Part shown: positions 9,935 to 21,649 of the stretch, piece by piece
Layout of the letters: the number at the start of each line of letters is the position of its first letter
How positions within the stretch are numbered: position 1 is the stretch's first letter
Source of the DNA: Mycobacterium sp. ITM-2016-00317
GTDB lineage: Bacteria; Actinomycetota; Actinomycetes; Mycobacteriales; Mycobacteriaceae
DNA length: 64,000 nt
NCBI RefSeq assembly: GCF_002968295.1
Contig: NZ_CP134399.1
Span: forward strand, 3,534,001-3,598,000
Direction: 5' to 3'
Position numbers and translations under genes: made by a program
The notes under the pieces: model-generated
Databases searched by the model: none
What the model was told of the DNA's origin: nothing
What the model saw: the letters and a program-made list of their open reading frames with translations, nothing else

Positions 9935-10339
9935 TCACTCGTCGAACCGGCGCCGGAAGCGGTCTTCCATCCGGCTGGTGAACGACCCGCCGCCACCCTT
10001 GACCCGCTTGTTGGGCCGGGTCGCTCCGCCTTCGCCGGCCGCCCGGTCACCCTTGGCCACGGTCGGGCCGGTGATCGCGAAGATCACGCCGCCGAACATG
10101 ATGATGAAGCCGATCACCGACAGCACGGGCAGGCTGCCGATCCAGGTCGCGTTCCACGCCACACCGGCAACCAGCATCGCCAGCCCGAGCACGAACAACG
10201 CCGCGCCCTGCAGGCGGCGGCGAGTCGACGGTGCGCGCAGAGTCCCGCCACGAACGCTCGACGCGAACTTCGGGTCCTCGGCATAGAGCGCGCTCTCGAT
10301 CTGGTCGAGCATGCGCTGCTCATGATCGGAGAGTGGCAT
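9935..10339 (-). CDS. DUF3040 family small membrane protein (orthologue of Rv2169c)
   Basis: The 134-aa protein opens MPLSDHEQRMLDQIESALYAEDPKFA, the hallmark of the actinobacterial DUF3040 family. A basic stretch (STRRRLQG) follows, then two adjacent hydrophobic helices at about 45-90 (ALFVLGLAMLVAGVAW and LPVLSVIGFIIMFGGVIFAI), then a basic, Gly-rich cytoplasmic tail ending RMEDRFRRRFDE. No catalytic motif is visible and the family function is unknown to me. It is monocistronic, with its own terminator, and divergent from the GNAT gene. The intervening 236 bp hold AT-richer stretches (near 10410-10425) that may contain promoters, but no convincing -35/-10 pair was identified. Confidence 0.9.
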   Translation of the reverse strand: MPLSDHEQRMLDQIESALYAEDPKFASSVRGGTLRAPSTRRRLQGAALFVLGLAMLVAGVAWNATWIGSLPVLSVIGFIIMFGGVIFAITGPTVAKGDRAAGEGGATRPNKRVKGGGGSFTSRMEDRFRRRFDE

Positions 10340-10576
10340 TCGTCCCTCCCTCTTGCCGTGGGGGCGTCGCAGTCGTCGGAGTGTCGGATGCCCGCGAGTA
10401 CGGACACTTAACAGTAATGATACGAGGTCGATCTGAGCCGTACCACCTAGTTCGCTGCACGATTCTATGACGTGCGCCGCTCGCGGCGGTCACTGCCTCG
10501 CCCATCCCCTGCCGGTTCTGCCGTCCGGCCGATAATGGGTCTCGGCCACACGTTCACCTTCAGGAGGGGCAGACAC

Positions 10577-11176
10577 TTGGCGGCACGTCTGATCGATCTG
10601 TCGCCCGGCGATATGCAACAGCGCCTCGGCGACGCTTTGGCGGTGTACGTGGACGCCATGCGTTACCCGCGCGGCACCGAGGATCAGCGCGCGTCGATGT
10701 GGCTCGAGCACATTCGCCGACGCGGCTGGAAGGCCGTCGCGGCGATCGAGGTGCCCGACTCCGCCGAGGTGGCCGGCACCCCAGAGGCTCCCGGATCCGC
10801 CCCGATGCTCGGCATCGCCTACGGCTACTGCGGTGCCCCCGACCAGTGGTGGCAGCAACAAGTGGTGTCCGGCCTGCAGCGCAACGGCGCCGACCGCAGC
10901 GACATCGCCGAGCTGATGAAGAGCTACTTCGAACTGACCGAACTGCACATCCATCCCCGCGCGCAGGGGCAGGGGCTCGGTGAGGCGCTGATCCGCCGAC
11001 TGCTCGACGACCGACCCGAGCAGCACGTGCTGCTGTCCACCCCGGAGATCATCGGCGAGGACAACCGGGCCTGGCGGCTTTACCGCCGACTGGGCTTCAC
11101 CGACATCATCCGCGGCTACCACTTCGCCGGCGATCCGCGCGCGTTCGCCATCCTGGGCCGCGCGCTACCGCTGTGA
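10577..11176 (+). CDS. GNAT-family N-acetyltransferase (orthologue of Rv2170)
   Basis: Acetyl-CoA-dependent acetyltransferase. The TTG at 10577 is chosen because AGGAGG lies at 10562-10567 with good spacing and the product begins LAARLIDLSPGDMQ, where the family starts; this gives 199 aa. Upstream in-frame ATGs (10472, 10535) would add 14-35 residues without recognisable content. The central segment ELTELHIHPRAQGQGLGEALI contains the Q/R-x-x-G-x-G acetyl-CoA pyrophosphate loop, and RLYRRLGFTDIIRGYHFAGDPRAFAILGR is the typical GNAT C-terminus. The M. tuberculosis orthologue has been reported as a lysine acetyltransferase acting on isocitrate dehydrogenase; the substrate here is inferred only by orthology. 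Confidence 0.88.
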   Translation: MAARLIDLSPGDMQQRLGDALAVYVDAMRYPRGTEDQRASMWLEHIRRRGWKAVAAIEVPDSAEVAGTPEAPGSAPMLGIAYGYCGAPDQWWQQQVVSGLQRNGADRSDIAELMKSYFELTELHIHPRAQGQGLGEALIRRLLDDRPEQHVLLSTPEIIGEDNRAWRLYRRLGFTDIIRGYHFAGDPRAFAILGRALPL

Positions 11177-11204
11177 TCCGGACCCGATCTGGCACGATGA
11201 CCGG

Positions 11205-11900
11205 GTGCTGACCCGTCAACGCACCCGCAGACGCCTGCTGGCGCTGGTGTTGCTCCTGCTGGTCGTCGCGCCGTCGCTGATCGGCTGCGTGCGCGTGCGG
11301 GCCTCGATCACCGTCTCCCCCGACGACCGGGTGTCCGGACAGATCGTCGCGGCGGCCATCCCCCGCGACGACGACGACAAGGGCCCGCAGCTGCTCAACA
11401 ACCTGCCGTTCGCGCAGAAGGTCGCGGTGTCCGAGTACAGCCGCGACGACTTCGTCGGTTCGCAGGCCGTGTTCTCCGACCTGACCTTCGCCGAACTGCC
11501 GCAGCTGGCCAGCATGAGCCGCGACGCCGCGGGCGTGGACATCTCGCTGCGCCGGGCAGGCGACCTGGTGATCCTGGAAGGCCGGGCGGACCTGACCTCA
11601 CTGAGCGACCCCGAGGCCGACGTGTCGTTGTCGGTCGCGTTCCCCGGCGAGGTCACCTCCACCAACGGCGACCAGATCTCATCCTCGGTCGTCGAGTGGA
11701 AGATGCGCCCAGGAGTCGTCAGCACGATGAACGCGCAGGCCCGCTACACCGACCCCAGCGCCCGGTCGTTCACCGGCGCGGCGATCTGGCTCGGGCTCGC
11801 GTCGCTGCTGGTCGCCGCCGCCGTCGGGTGGCTGGCCTACGCGAACCGGGACCAGTCGCCCAAGCCCGGCGACGCGCCGGACCCGGCGCGCCAACCCTGA
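11205..11900 (+). CDS. lppM: Lipoprotein LppM
   Basis: Exported lipoprotein of 231 aa. A basic N-terminus (MLTRQRTRRR) is followed by a hydrophobic stretch and the lipobox SLIGC, with lipidated Cys at about residue 28. A beta-rich domain follows (VRASITVSPDDRVSGQIVAA). A membrane helix near the C-terminus (AIWLGLASLLVAAAVGWLAY) and a charged tail mean the protein could be anchored at both ends. In M. tuberculosis LppM is linked to lipid (PIM/LAM) handling and phagosome manipulation; here it stands next to isoprenoid and mannosyltransferase genes. The GTG start lies 6 bases after a CACGAT -10-like hexamer with no clear ribosome-binding site, so the mRNA may be leaderless. Confidence 0.92.
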   Translation: MLTRQRTRRRLLALVLLLLVVAPSLIGCVRVRASITVSPDDRVSGQIVAAAIPRDDDDKGPQLLNNLPFAQKVAVSEYSRDDFVGSQAVFSDLTFAELPQLASMSRDAAGVDISLRRAGDLVILEGRADLTSLSDPEADVSLSVAFPGEVTSTNGDQISSSVVEWKMRPGVVSTMNAQARYTDPSARSFTGAAIWLGLASLLVAAAVGWLAYANRDQSPKPGDAPDPARQP

Positions 11901-11961
11901 CGTTCTCCCTCCGGGGTCACAGGCTCTACGCTGAGCAGTCGGGGGCTTTAGCACATAGTGA

Positions 11962-13059
<1,098 letters not shown>

Positions 13060-13063
13060 GAGC

Positions 13064-14644
13064 ATGACGACACCCACCACGGCCCCGCGCACCGACCTGT
13101 CGGCACACCTGCGGCGCCTCAGAGACTTCACGCTGTCCCCACAGGCACGGCCCGCGCTGGTCGGCGCCCTCGGCGCGGTGCTGATCACCGTCGGCGCCAC
13201 CGGCGCCGGCAGCACCCGACTCCACGACCCGCTGCTGGAGTCGATGCACATGTCGTGGCTGCGGTTCGGGCACGGACTGGTGGTGTCCTCGCTACTGCTG
13301 TGGACCGGGGTGGCGCTGATGCTGCTGGCGTGGCTGTGGCTGGGCCGCCGGGTCGTGGACCGCACCGCCTCCGAGTACACGATGAGGGCGACCACCGCGT
13401 TCTGGCTGGCTCCGCTGCTGCTCAGCGTTCCGGTGTTCAGCCGCGACACGTACTCCTACCTGGCCCAGGGCGCACTGCTGCGCGACGGCTTCGACCCGTA
13501 CGTGGTCGGGCCGGTGGTCAACGTGAACTCGTTGCTGGACAACGTCAGTCCCATCTGGACGACGACCACCGCGCCGTACGGGCCGGCGTTCATCCTGGTC
13601 GCGAAGTTCGTCACGATGCTGGTCGGCGACGACGTCGTGGCAGGGACCATGCTGCTGCGCCTGTGCATGCTGCCCGGCCTGGCGCTACTGATCTGGGCCG
13701 CGCCGCGGATCGCCCGCCGTGTCGGCGGCAACGGGCCCGCCGCGCTGTGGATCTGCGTGCTCAACCCGCTGGTGATCATCCACCTGATGGGTGGCGTGCA
13801 CAACGAGATGCTGATGGTCGGGCTGATGGCCGCAGGCATCGCGCTGTGCCTGGCCGGGCGCAACATCGGGGGCGTCACCCTGATCGCCGTCGCCGTCGCG
13901 GTGAAGGCCACCGCGGGACTGGCGCTTCCCTTCATGGTGTGGGTGTGGGCCCGCGCGCTGCGCGAGCGCCGCGGCTTCTCGCCGGCGAAGTCCTTCGCGG
14001 TCGCGGCGGCCGGCTCGGTGGTCGTCTTCGTCGCGGTGTTCGCGGTGCTGTCGCTGGCCGCCGGTGTCGGATTGGGCTGGCTGACCGCGCTCGCCGGTTC
14101 GGTGAAGATCATCAACTGGCTGACCATCCCGACCGCGACCGCCAACCTCGTCAACTCTGTCGTCGGCCTCGTCCTGCCCGTGAACTTCTACGCGGTGCTG
14201 GAGACCACCCGCATCATCGGGATCGGGATCATCGCGATCTCGGCGCCGGTGCTGTGGTGGCGTTACCGCCACTCCGACCGGGACGCGCTGAAGGGCATCG
14301 CGCTGCTGATGGCCGTGGTCGTGCTGTTCGTCCCCGCGGCGCTGCCCTGGTACTACACATGGCCGCTGGCGGTCATCGCCGCGCTGGCCACCTCCAGGCG
14401 GTCGATCGCGCTGATCGCCGCGTTCTCCACCTGGATCACCGTGATCTGGCGACCCGACGGCGCGCACGGCATGTACTCATGGGGTCACGTGCTGCTGTCC
14501 CTGGCCTGCGCGGCGGCGGCCTGGTATTGGCTGGCCAAGGCCCCGGAGAGCCCCGCCGACGCGGTCAGTACGCCATCGCCTGCGCGCGACGAACCACCTC
14601 ACGGGCCTGATGCGAGTGCAGCGCATCGACCGGCCGGGCGTTGA
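13064..14644 (+). CDS. mptA: Alpha-(1->6)-mannopyranosyltransferase MptA
   Basis: GT-C-fold, polyprenyl-phosphomannose-dependent enzyme that elongates the lipomannan/lipoarabinomannan mannan core. The 526 aa contain about 12-13 hydrophobic helices. The first periplasmic loop holds VPVFSRDTYSYLAQGALL, whose acidic Arg-Asp pair is typical of this family's active site, and NPLVIIHLMGGVHNEMLMVGLM follows. The ATG has TAGGAG upstream and lies 4 bases after the polyprenyl synthase stop. The last 80 bases overlap the convergent DNA-binding-protein gene, and the C-terminal tail encoded there is hydrophilic and Pro-rich. Confidence 0.94.
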   Translation: MTTPTTAPRTDLSAHLRRLRDFTLSPQARPALVGALGAVLITVGATGAGSTRLHDPLLESMHMSWLRFGHGLVVSSLLLWTGVALMLLAWLWLGRRVVDRTASEYTMRATTAFWLAPLLLSVPVFSRDTYSYLAQGALLRDGFDPYVVGPVVNVNSLLDNVSPIWTTTTAPYGPAFILVAKFVTMLVGDDVVAGTMLLRLCMLPGLALLIWAAPRIARRVGGNGPAALWICVLNPLVIIHLMGGVHNEMLMVGLMAAGIALCLAGRNIGGVTLIAVAVAVKATAGLALPFMVWVWARALRERRGFSPAKSFAVAAAGSVVVFVAVFAVLSLAAGVGLGWLTALAGSVKIINWLTIPTATANLVNSVVGLVLPVNFYAVLETTRIIGIGIIAISAPVLWWRYRHSDRDALKGIALLMAVVVLFVPAALPWYYTWPLAVIAALATSRRSIALIAAFSTWITVIWRPDGAHGMYSWGHVLLSLACAAAAWYWLAKAPESPADAVSTPSPARDEPPHGPDASAAHRPAGR

Positions 14645-14969
14645 CCACCTCTTCGGTCGAGCCGTCGCGCCGGATCGTCAGCGTCGGGTCCGGCGTGAAC
14701 AGCCAGCGGATGATCTCTGATTGCGTGTAGCCGCCGTCGCGCAGCACCACCAGGAGCCCGGGCAGGCTCCTGACGACGTGCCCGTCGGAATCGAAGAACG
14801 CCTCGGGCACCACGATGATCCCGCCGCGCCGCACCGCGACCAGGTGTCCGTCGCGGAGCTGCTGATGGACCTTGGTCACCGCGGTGCCCAACAACTGGGC
14901 CACCGTGGGGAGGTCGTAGACGGGCTCGTCGGGATCGAGGACATCCTCGGCAGTCGGAATGCTGCTCAT
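14565..14969 (-). CDS. Winged-helix DNA-binding protein, PknL substrate orthologue (Rv2175c family)
   Basis: The 134-aa protein has an HTH in YDLPTVAQLLGTAVTKVHQQLRDGHLVAV, then a wing (RRGGIIVVPEAFF) and a conserved C-terminus ending REVVRRAQAMAY. The M. tuberculosis orthologue is a DNA-binding protein phosphorylated by the adjacent kinase PknL, mainly on Thr9 of a flexible N-terminal tail. The start chosen here (ATG 14967-14969, MSSIPTAEDVLDPDEP) leaves almost none of that tail, and no convincing upstream start restores it; the only nearby Thr is residue 6. It is divergent from pknL and overlaps mptA by 80 bases tail to tail. Confidence 0.9.
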   Translation of the reverse strand: MSSIPTAEDVLDPDEPVYDLPTVAQLLGTAVTKVHQQLRDGHLVAVRRGGIIVVPEAFFDSDGHVVRSLPGLLVVLRDGGYTQSEIIRWLFTPDPTLTIRRDGSTEEVVNARPVDALHSHQAREVVRRAQAMAY

Positions 14970-15053
14970 CGCACAAAGTCTAGGACCAACGCGGTCACGG
15001 TTCGACGCCGCTTGCGGCTCGGCGGGGCGAGCACTGGGAATCCGGCTCGTAAC

Positions 15054-16277
15054 ATGAATCCGATGGAGACCTACCAGCCTGCCGGCCCGCTGTCGGGGAC
15101 CGTGCTGGAAGGTCGCTACCGGGTGGACACGCTGATCGCCACCGGCGGGATGTCCGGGGTGTACCGCGGGCTGGATCTGCGGCTGGACCGGCCGGTCGCA
15201 CTGAAGATCATGGACTCCCGCTACGCGGGCGACGAGGACTTCCTGACCCGGTTCCAGCGCGAGGCGCGCGCGGTGGCCCGGCTCAAAGACCCCGGCCTGG
15301 TGGCGGTGTACGACCAGGGCATCGACGGTAGGCACCCGTTCCTGGTGATGGAGCTGATCGAGGGCGGCACGCTGCGCGAGCTGCTGCGCGAACGCGGCCC
15401 GATGCCGCCGCACGCCGTGGCCGCGGTGCTGCGACCGGTGCTCGGCGGGCTCGCCGCGGCGCACTCGGCGGGGCTGGTGCACCGCGACATCAAACCCGAG
15501 AACGTACTGATCAGTGACGACGGCGACGTCAAGATCGCCGACTTCGGTCTGGTCCGCGCGGTCGCCGAGGCCAAGATCACCTCAACCAGCGTGATCCTGG
15601 GCACTGCGGCCTACCTGTCCCCCGAGCAGGTCGCCACCGGCGACACCGATGCCCGCGGTGACGTCTATTCCGTCGGGATCCTGGTCTACGAGCTGCTGAC
15701 CGGGCGCACCCCGTTCACCGGCGACTCCGCACTGACCGTCGCCTATCAGCGGCTGGAGCGCGACGTTCCGCCGCCCAGTGCCGCGATCCGCGGCGTGCCA
15801 CGGCAGTTCGACGATCTGGTGGAGTGTGCGACCGCGCGCGATCCGGCCGGCAGGTTCGCCGACGCGGGCGAGATGGCCGAACAACTCGACATCATCGTCC
15901 GCGAACTCGACCTCCCCTATTTCCGGGTGCCGGCGCCCCGCAACTCGGCGTCGCACAACTCGGCGACCACGCTGACCGAACGCGCGCAGAACGCCCACGA
16001 CGCCACCGTGAACCTCGACAACGCCCGACCGGGCGGTCGGGACACCAAGGTGTTCAGCCGCGACGAACTGCCCATCGACGCCGAGGACGACGACGAGATG
16101 GACGAATTGTTCCCGAGCACAGGGCGATTCGCCGGAATCGACCTCGAGGAGTTCTACTGGGCGCGCCAGCGGTCGCGGCGGGTGCTGTTCTTCTGGGTGG
16201 TCGCGGTGATCACGCTGGCCGGTCTGGCCGCCGCCGGAGCGTGGACGCTCGGCACCAACCTGAGCAACCTGCTCTGA
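15054..16277 (+). CDS. pknL: Serine/threonine protein kinase PknL
   Basis: Transmembrane Ser/Thr kinase of 407 aa from ATG 15054; ATG 15063 is an equal candidate. The kinase domain spans about 20-285: glycine loop ATGGMSGVYRG, catalytic Lys51 in VALKIM, HRDIKPEN with Asp145, DFG at 163-165, and activation loop KITSTSVILGTAAYLSPEQ, where Thr176 and Thr178 match the reported autophosphorylation sites of M. tuberculosis PknL. An acidic juxtamembrane region follows, with one C-terminal helix (VLFFWVVAVITLAGLAAAGAW) and a very short outer tail, so there is no external sensor domain. It is divergent from its presumed substrate gene. An IS1558 transposase follows pknL in M. tuberculosis but is absent here. 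Confidence 0.95.
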   Translation: MNPMETYQPAGPLSGTVLEGRYRVDTLIATGGMSGVYRGLDLRLDRPVALKIMDSRYAGDEDFLTRFQREARAVARLKDPGLVAVYDQGIDGRHPFLVMELIEGGTLRELLRERGPMPPHAVAAVLRPVLGGLAAAHSAGLVHRDIKPENVLISDDGDVKIADFGLVRAVAEAKITSTSVILGTAAYLSPEQVATGDTDARGDVYSVGILVYELLTGRTPFTGDSALTVAYQRLERDVPPPSAAIRGVPRQFDDLVECATARDPAGRFADAGEMAEQLDIIVRELDLPYFRVPAPRNSASHNSATTLTERAQNAHDATVNLDNARPGGRDTKVFSRDELPIDAEDDDEMDELFPSTGRFAGIDLEEFYWARQRSRRVLFFWVVAVITLAGLAAAGAWTLGTNLSNLL

Positions 16278-16281
16278 CCGC

Positions 16282-18177
<1,896 letters not shown>

Positions 18178-18178
18178 G

Positions 18179-19063
18179 TCAGGAGGCTTTCTGTTCGGCG
18201 GGCTCGCCCGGTGCGGGCGCGGCGTGGATCTCACGGTCGAGTTGCTCGTCGACCAGCGCGTCGTCGGGGAACTTCGGCATTCCGGCGATCGCATCCTGCA
18301 ACCACAGTTTCGCCTGCACGACCGGCCGGCGCAGCCAGCGCTCCCGTTCCAACGCACGGTGCATCTTGCGCGGCCGCGCGGTGTAGCGCCAGCGTGCCCA
18401 CGGCGCGTGCGGCCGCGACAGCCGGATCGCGCCGACGAACAGCAACGGCGTGATGAACATCCCCACCAGTCCGGTCCACACCTTGCCCTTGAGCAACACC
18501 ACGACCGCCAGCGCCAGGGTCAGCACCGCGGCCACCACCACGACCGTGCGGGCAGCGACCGAATGATCGTTCTGCCAGATCCCGACGTCGAAGAACGACA
18601 GCGGACTGAATCCCATGATGAGCAGGCCCGCGACCGCGACCGCGACGAACACGGCATCCACCGAGGTGCGCCCGTCCTCGGACCAGTACACGTCGGACAG
18701 GTGCAGGATCAGCGCGAACTCGTCGAGCACCAGCGCCGCCCCGATCCCGAAAAGGATTGACGCGGCGGTGAACTCGGGTACCCCACCGTCGACCGCAAGG
18801 GTCACCATCGCGATGCCGGAGACCATGACCAGAATCACGCCGATCACCACATGGTGGATGTGCAGGCCGTCGCCGGCCGAGATGTTGCGCGGCTGCCACC
18901 ATTTGCGGGGCGCGTCGCTGTCGGCATGGCTGCGGATGTACCGAACGATGGTGCGGGTGATGGCGAACGTCAGGATGAACGCGACCAGGCAGCAGACCAG
19001 CGGCACCCGCGACGGCGGGATGTGGATCGACAAGCTCAAGTCGAGGTTCAGGTCCGGGCGCAC
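18179..19063 (-). CDS. Conserved integral membrane protein (Rv2180c orthologue)
   Basis: A 294-aa protein with about six hydrophobic segments. The N-terminal helix is [21 protein letters not shown]. Two paired helices enclose the histidine-rich segment [15 protein letters not shown]. Another helix, [17 protein letters not shown], carries buried acidic and His residues. The C-terminal about 90 residues are soluble and basic, ending in an acidic, Ala/Pro-rich tail. The conserved HIHH and DEF residues in the membrane suggest a possible metal or proton site, but I recognise no assigned function. It is coupled to the RNase AS gene downstream and divergent from mptC. Confidence 0.85.
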   Translation of the reverse strand: MRPDLNLDLSLSIHIPPSRVPLVCCLVAFILTFAITRTIVRYIRSHADSDAPRKWWQPRNISAGDGLHIHHVVIGVILVMVSGIAMVTLAVDGGVPEFTAASILFGIGAALVLDEFALILHLSDVYWSEDGRTSVDAVFVAVAVAGLLIMGFSPLSFFDVGIWQNDHSVAARTVVVVAAVLTLALAVVVLLKGKVWTGLVGMFITPLLFVGAIRLSRPHAPWARWRYTARPRKMHRALERERWLRRPVVQAKLWLQDAIAGMPKFPDDALVDEQLDREIHAAPAPGEPAEQKAS

Positions 19064-19147
19064 GCAGAAAACTTACGCCGACCTGCGGGTGGCACGGCCG
19101 GGATACCCGACGACGCGCCGTCGGGCACCGATAGTCTGGTCGGCGAC

Positions 19148-20422
19148 ATGAGTAATCAGCAGTCGCCCGGTGGGCCTGGTTGGAAGCCCACGCTGGCGTG
19201 GCGGCTGTTCCAGATTCTGACGCTCGCGGCGCTGGTCGCGGCGGGCTGGCGCCTCCTCGGCCACGTCCCCTACCGCATCGACATCGACGTCTACCGGATG
19301 GGCGGCCGCGCCTGGCTCGACGGACAGTCGCTCTACGCGGACGGGGCCATGTTCCAGACCAGGGGTGGGCTGGAACTGCCGTTCACCTATCCGCCGCTGG
19401 CCGCGGCGGCGTTCGCGCCGTTCGCGATGCTGTCGCTGGAGGCGGCCAGCGTGGCGATCACACTGACCACGCTGATCCTGCTGCTGGTCTCCACGGTGAT
19501 CGTGCTGACCCGGCTCGACGTCTGGCCCGACTCCCGGATCACCGGCGAACCGGCCTGGATGCGCCGGTGCTGGTTGGCCGCGGCGATCGTCGCTCCCGCA
19601 GTGCTCTACCTGGAGCCGCTGCGCTCCAATTTCGACTTCGGCCAGATCAACGTCGTGTTGATGACGCTGGTGATCGCCGACTGCGTGCCGCGCCGCACAC
19701 CGTGGCCCCGGGGCATGCTGCTGGGCCTGGCGATCGCGGTGAAGCTGACCCCGGCGGTGTTCCTGCTCTACTTCCTGCTGCGCCGGGACACCCGTGCGCT
19801 GCTGGTCACCGCGGCGTCGGCGGTGGTGGCGACGCTGGCCGGATTCGCACTGGCCTGGCGGGATTCCTGGGAGTACTGGACCGAGACGGTCCGCAACACC
19901 GACCGCATCGGCACCGCGACGCTGAACACCAACCAGAACATCGCCGGCGCGCTGGCCCGGCTGGGCCTCGGCGAGGGTGAGCGTTTCTTCGTGTGGGTGG
20001 CGTTGTGCTTCGCCGTCCTGGCCCTCACCGTGTGGGCGGCGCGGGCGGCGCTGCGTGCCGGGCAGCCGGTGCTGGCCCTGGTCGCGGTGGCGATGTTCGG
20101 CCTGGCCGTCTCCCCCGTGTCGTGGTCGCATCACTGGGTGTGGGCGCTGCCCACGGTGCTCGTCACCGGGGTGCTCGCCTTCCGGCTGCGCAATCCCGTC
20201 CTCGCCGCGGTGTCGCTGATCGGGCTGGCGCTGATGGTGTGGACACCGATCTCGCTGCTGCCCGAGCACCGCGAGACCACGGCCTCACTGTGGCGACAGC
20301 TCGCCGGCTCGTCCTACCTGTGGTGGGCGCTCGCGGTGATCGTCGCGTGCGCGACCGTGTCGTTCCGCAGCCTCGGCCGCAGCCCGGCACCCGCCCAGCC
20401 CACGGAAGCCGTCAAGGCCTAG
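19148..20422 (+). CDS. mptC: Alpha-(1->2)-mannosyltransferase MptC (GT87 family)
   Basis: Polyprenyl-phosphomannose-dependent GT-C enzyme that adds alpha-1,2-mannose branches to lipomannan and mannose caps of LAM. From ATG 19148 the protein has 424 aa and about nine to ten membrane helices. The first periplasmic loop contains [20 protein letters not shown], with the conserved acidic residue used by GT87 enzymes; [16 protein letters not shown] and [15 protein letters not shown] follow. The start is 10 bases after a TAGTCT -10-like hexamer (19132-19137) with no clear ribosome-binding site, suggesting a very short leader. It works in the same pathway as mptA and pimB' in this window. Confidence 0.93.
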   Translation: MSNQQSPGGPGWKPTLAWRLFQILTLAALVAAGWRLLGHVPYRIDIDVYRMGGRAWLDGQSLYADGAMFQTRGGLELPFTYPPLAAAAFAPFAMLSLEAASVAITLTTLILLLVSTVIVLTRLDVWPDSRITGEPAWMRRCWLAAAIVAPAVLYLEPLRSNFDFGQINVVLMTLVIADCVPRRTPWPRGMLLGLAIAVKLTPAVFLLYFLLRRDTRALLVTAASAVVATLAGFALAWRDSWEYWTETVRNTDRIGTATLNTNQNIAGALARLGLGEGERFFVWVALCFAVLALTVWAARAALRAGQPVLALVAVAMFGLAVSPVSWSHHWVWALPTVLVTGVLAFRLRNPVLAAVSLIGLALMVWTPISLLPEHRETTASLWRQLAGSSYLWWALAVIVACATVSFRSLGRSPAPAQPTEAVKA

Positions 20423-20451
20423 AGCTCAGCCGGCGCAGCCTGATTGCCGGC

Positions 20452-21174
20452 TCAGCCGGCGGCCGCCTCGGGGAGTCGGGTCGGCGGCTTCCCGGCCGCA
20501 TCATCTTTTCCCTGCTTGACGTCGGCCGCGTAGAGGTCGACGTACTCCTGACCGGACAGCCGCATCAGCTCGTACATCACCTCGTCGACGACCGCGCGCT
20601 CGATGAAGCGGTTGCCGGCCAGTCCTTCGAAGCGGCTGAAATCCATTGGCGGGCCGATCTTGACGCGTACCCGGCCGAACCGCAGGCCCTTGCCGGGCGG
20701 GTTCACCACGTCGGTGCCGATCATCGCGACCGGAATCACCGGAACCTGCGTCTGCAGCGCCAGCCGCGCCAGGCCGGTCTTGCCCTTGAACAACCTGCCG
20801 TCGGGCGACCTGGTGCCCTCGGGATACATGCCGAGCAGCTTCCCCTGGCCCAGGATCCGTTCGGCGGTGTTCAGCGCGGCTTGCGCGCTGTCGGCGTCGG
20901 TGCGGTCGATCGGCACCTGGCCCGCCGCGGTGTAGAACCACGCGAGCAAACGACCCTTGACACCGGTACCGGTGAAGTATTCGGCCTTGGCCAGGAAGGT
21001 GATTCGCCGACGAACCAGCAGCGGCAAATAGAAGCTGTCCATCACCGCGAGGTGGTTACTCGCCAGGATGGCGGCACCGTCCTGCGGAATGTGCTCCGCC
21101 CCTTCGATTTTCGGGCGAGCGATCAACGCCAGCAGGGGACCCAACAACACGTACTTGAACAGCCAGTACCACAT
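20452..21174 (-). CDS. 1-acyl-sn-glycerol-3-phosphate acyltransferase-like protein (PlsC family, Rv2182c orthologue)
   Basis: A 240-aa membrane-associated acyltransferase that would esterify lysophosphatidate. The HX4D catalytic motif is in ASNHLAVMDSFYLPLLV. The second block is FYTAAGQVPIDR, the third the substrate-binding MYPEGTRSPDGRLFKGKTG, and the fourth VPVIPVAMIGT. The N-terminus MWYWLFKYVLLGPLLALIARP is hydrophobic and likely membrane-inserted. A lysine- and proline-containing tail follows. The acyl specificity is not readable from sequence. The 85 bp upstream, towards the small Trp/Cys-containing protein gene, hold no evident gene. Confidence 0.92.
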   Translation of the reverse strand: MWYWLFKYVLLGPLLALIARPKIEGAEHIPQDGAAILASNHLAVMDSFYLPLLVRRRITFLAKAEYFTGTGVKGRLLAWFYTAAGQVPIDRTDADSAQAALNTAERILGQGKLLGMYPEGTRSPDGRLFKGKTGLARLALQTQVPVIPVAMIGTDVVNPPGKGLRFGRVRVKIGPPMDFSRFEGLAGNRFIERAVVDEVMYELMRLSGQEYVDLYAADVKQGKDDAAGKPPTRLPEAAAG

Positions 21175-21259
21175 GGACCCTCCGGATCATCGACCACGGC
21201 GCAGTCGATATGTCTGCGCCAACTTTACCCACCCGCTGTGCCTGCGACCACAGCTGCGC

Positions 21260-21649
21260 CTATTCTTCGACGCTCACCGGGATGTGCTGGTAGCGGCCGG
21301 GCGGCGGCGGGCCGTCCGGATCCGGCGGGCCCGGCTCGTCGGGCGGCGGCCCGTCGGGGGTGGGAGGCGTGCCGCCCCCGGAACTCTCGATGTCCGCGAG
21401 CATCGCCTTGAGCAGCGTCAACAGCGCCACGCTGTGCTCGGCCACCACGTCGAGCAGCGGATGCTGCTCGCCTGAGATCAGTGCGGCCAGCGCACACACC
21501 GGGCACCACACCTGCCGGCACCGCCCGGGACCACCGGCGCCCGCCTGCGCGCGCGCCGCGGCCATTCGGACCGCGGGGTCGAGCTTGTCCAGGATCGACT
21601 GGGCGAGCTGGCGGAGTTCCGGCCCGAGGTCGGAGTGCGTCCCACTCAA
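21260..21649 (-). CDS. Small conserved mycobacterial protein (Rv2183c orthologue)
   Basis: About 129 aa from TTG 21647-21649; a GTG at 21656-21658 would add three residues. The sequence has a helical N-terminus (LAQSILDKLDPAVRMAAARAQ), a Cys cluster CRQVWCPVCALAALISGEQHPLL with a CxxC, a helix AEHSVALLTLLKAMLADIE, and a Pro/Gly/Asp-rich C-terminus. The TTG overlaps the stop of the ArsA-like ATPase gene by 4 bases (TTGA), implying coupled translation and perhaps a shared complex. The CPVC could bind metal, but no function is assigned. The unusual start codon was chosen because the product aligns at its N-terminus with the family as I remember it. Confidence 0.8.
   Translation of the reverse strand: MSGTHSDLGPELRQLAQSILDKLDPAVRMAAARAQAGAGGPGRCRQVWCPVCALAALISGEQHPLLDVVAEHSVALLTLLKAMLADIESSGGGTPPTPDGPPPDEPGPPDPDGPPPPGRYQHIPVSVEE

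Noticed and set aside
14970..15482. Long N-terminal extension of the Rv2175c-like protein (to 305 residues)
   Set aside because: The extension is antisense to pknL kinase-domain codons and ends before the conserved MSSIPTAEDV start.
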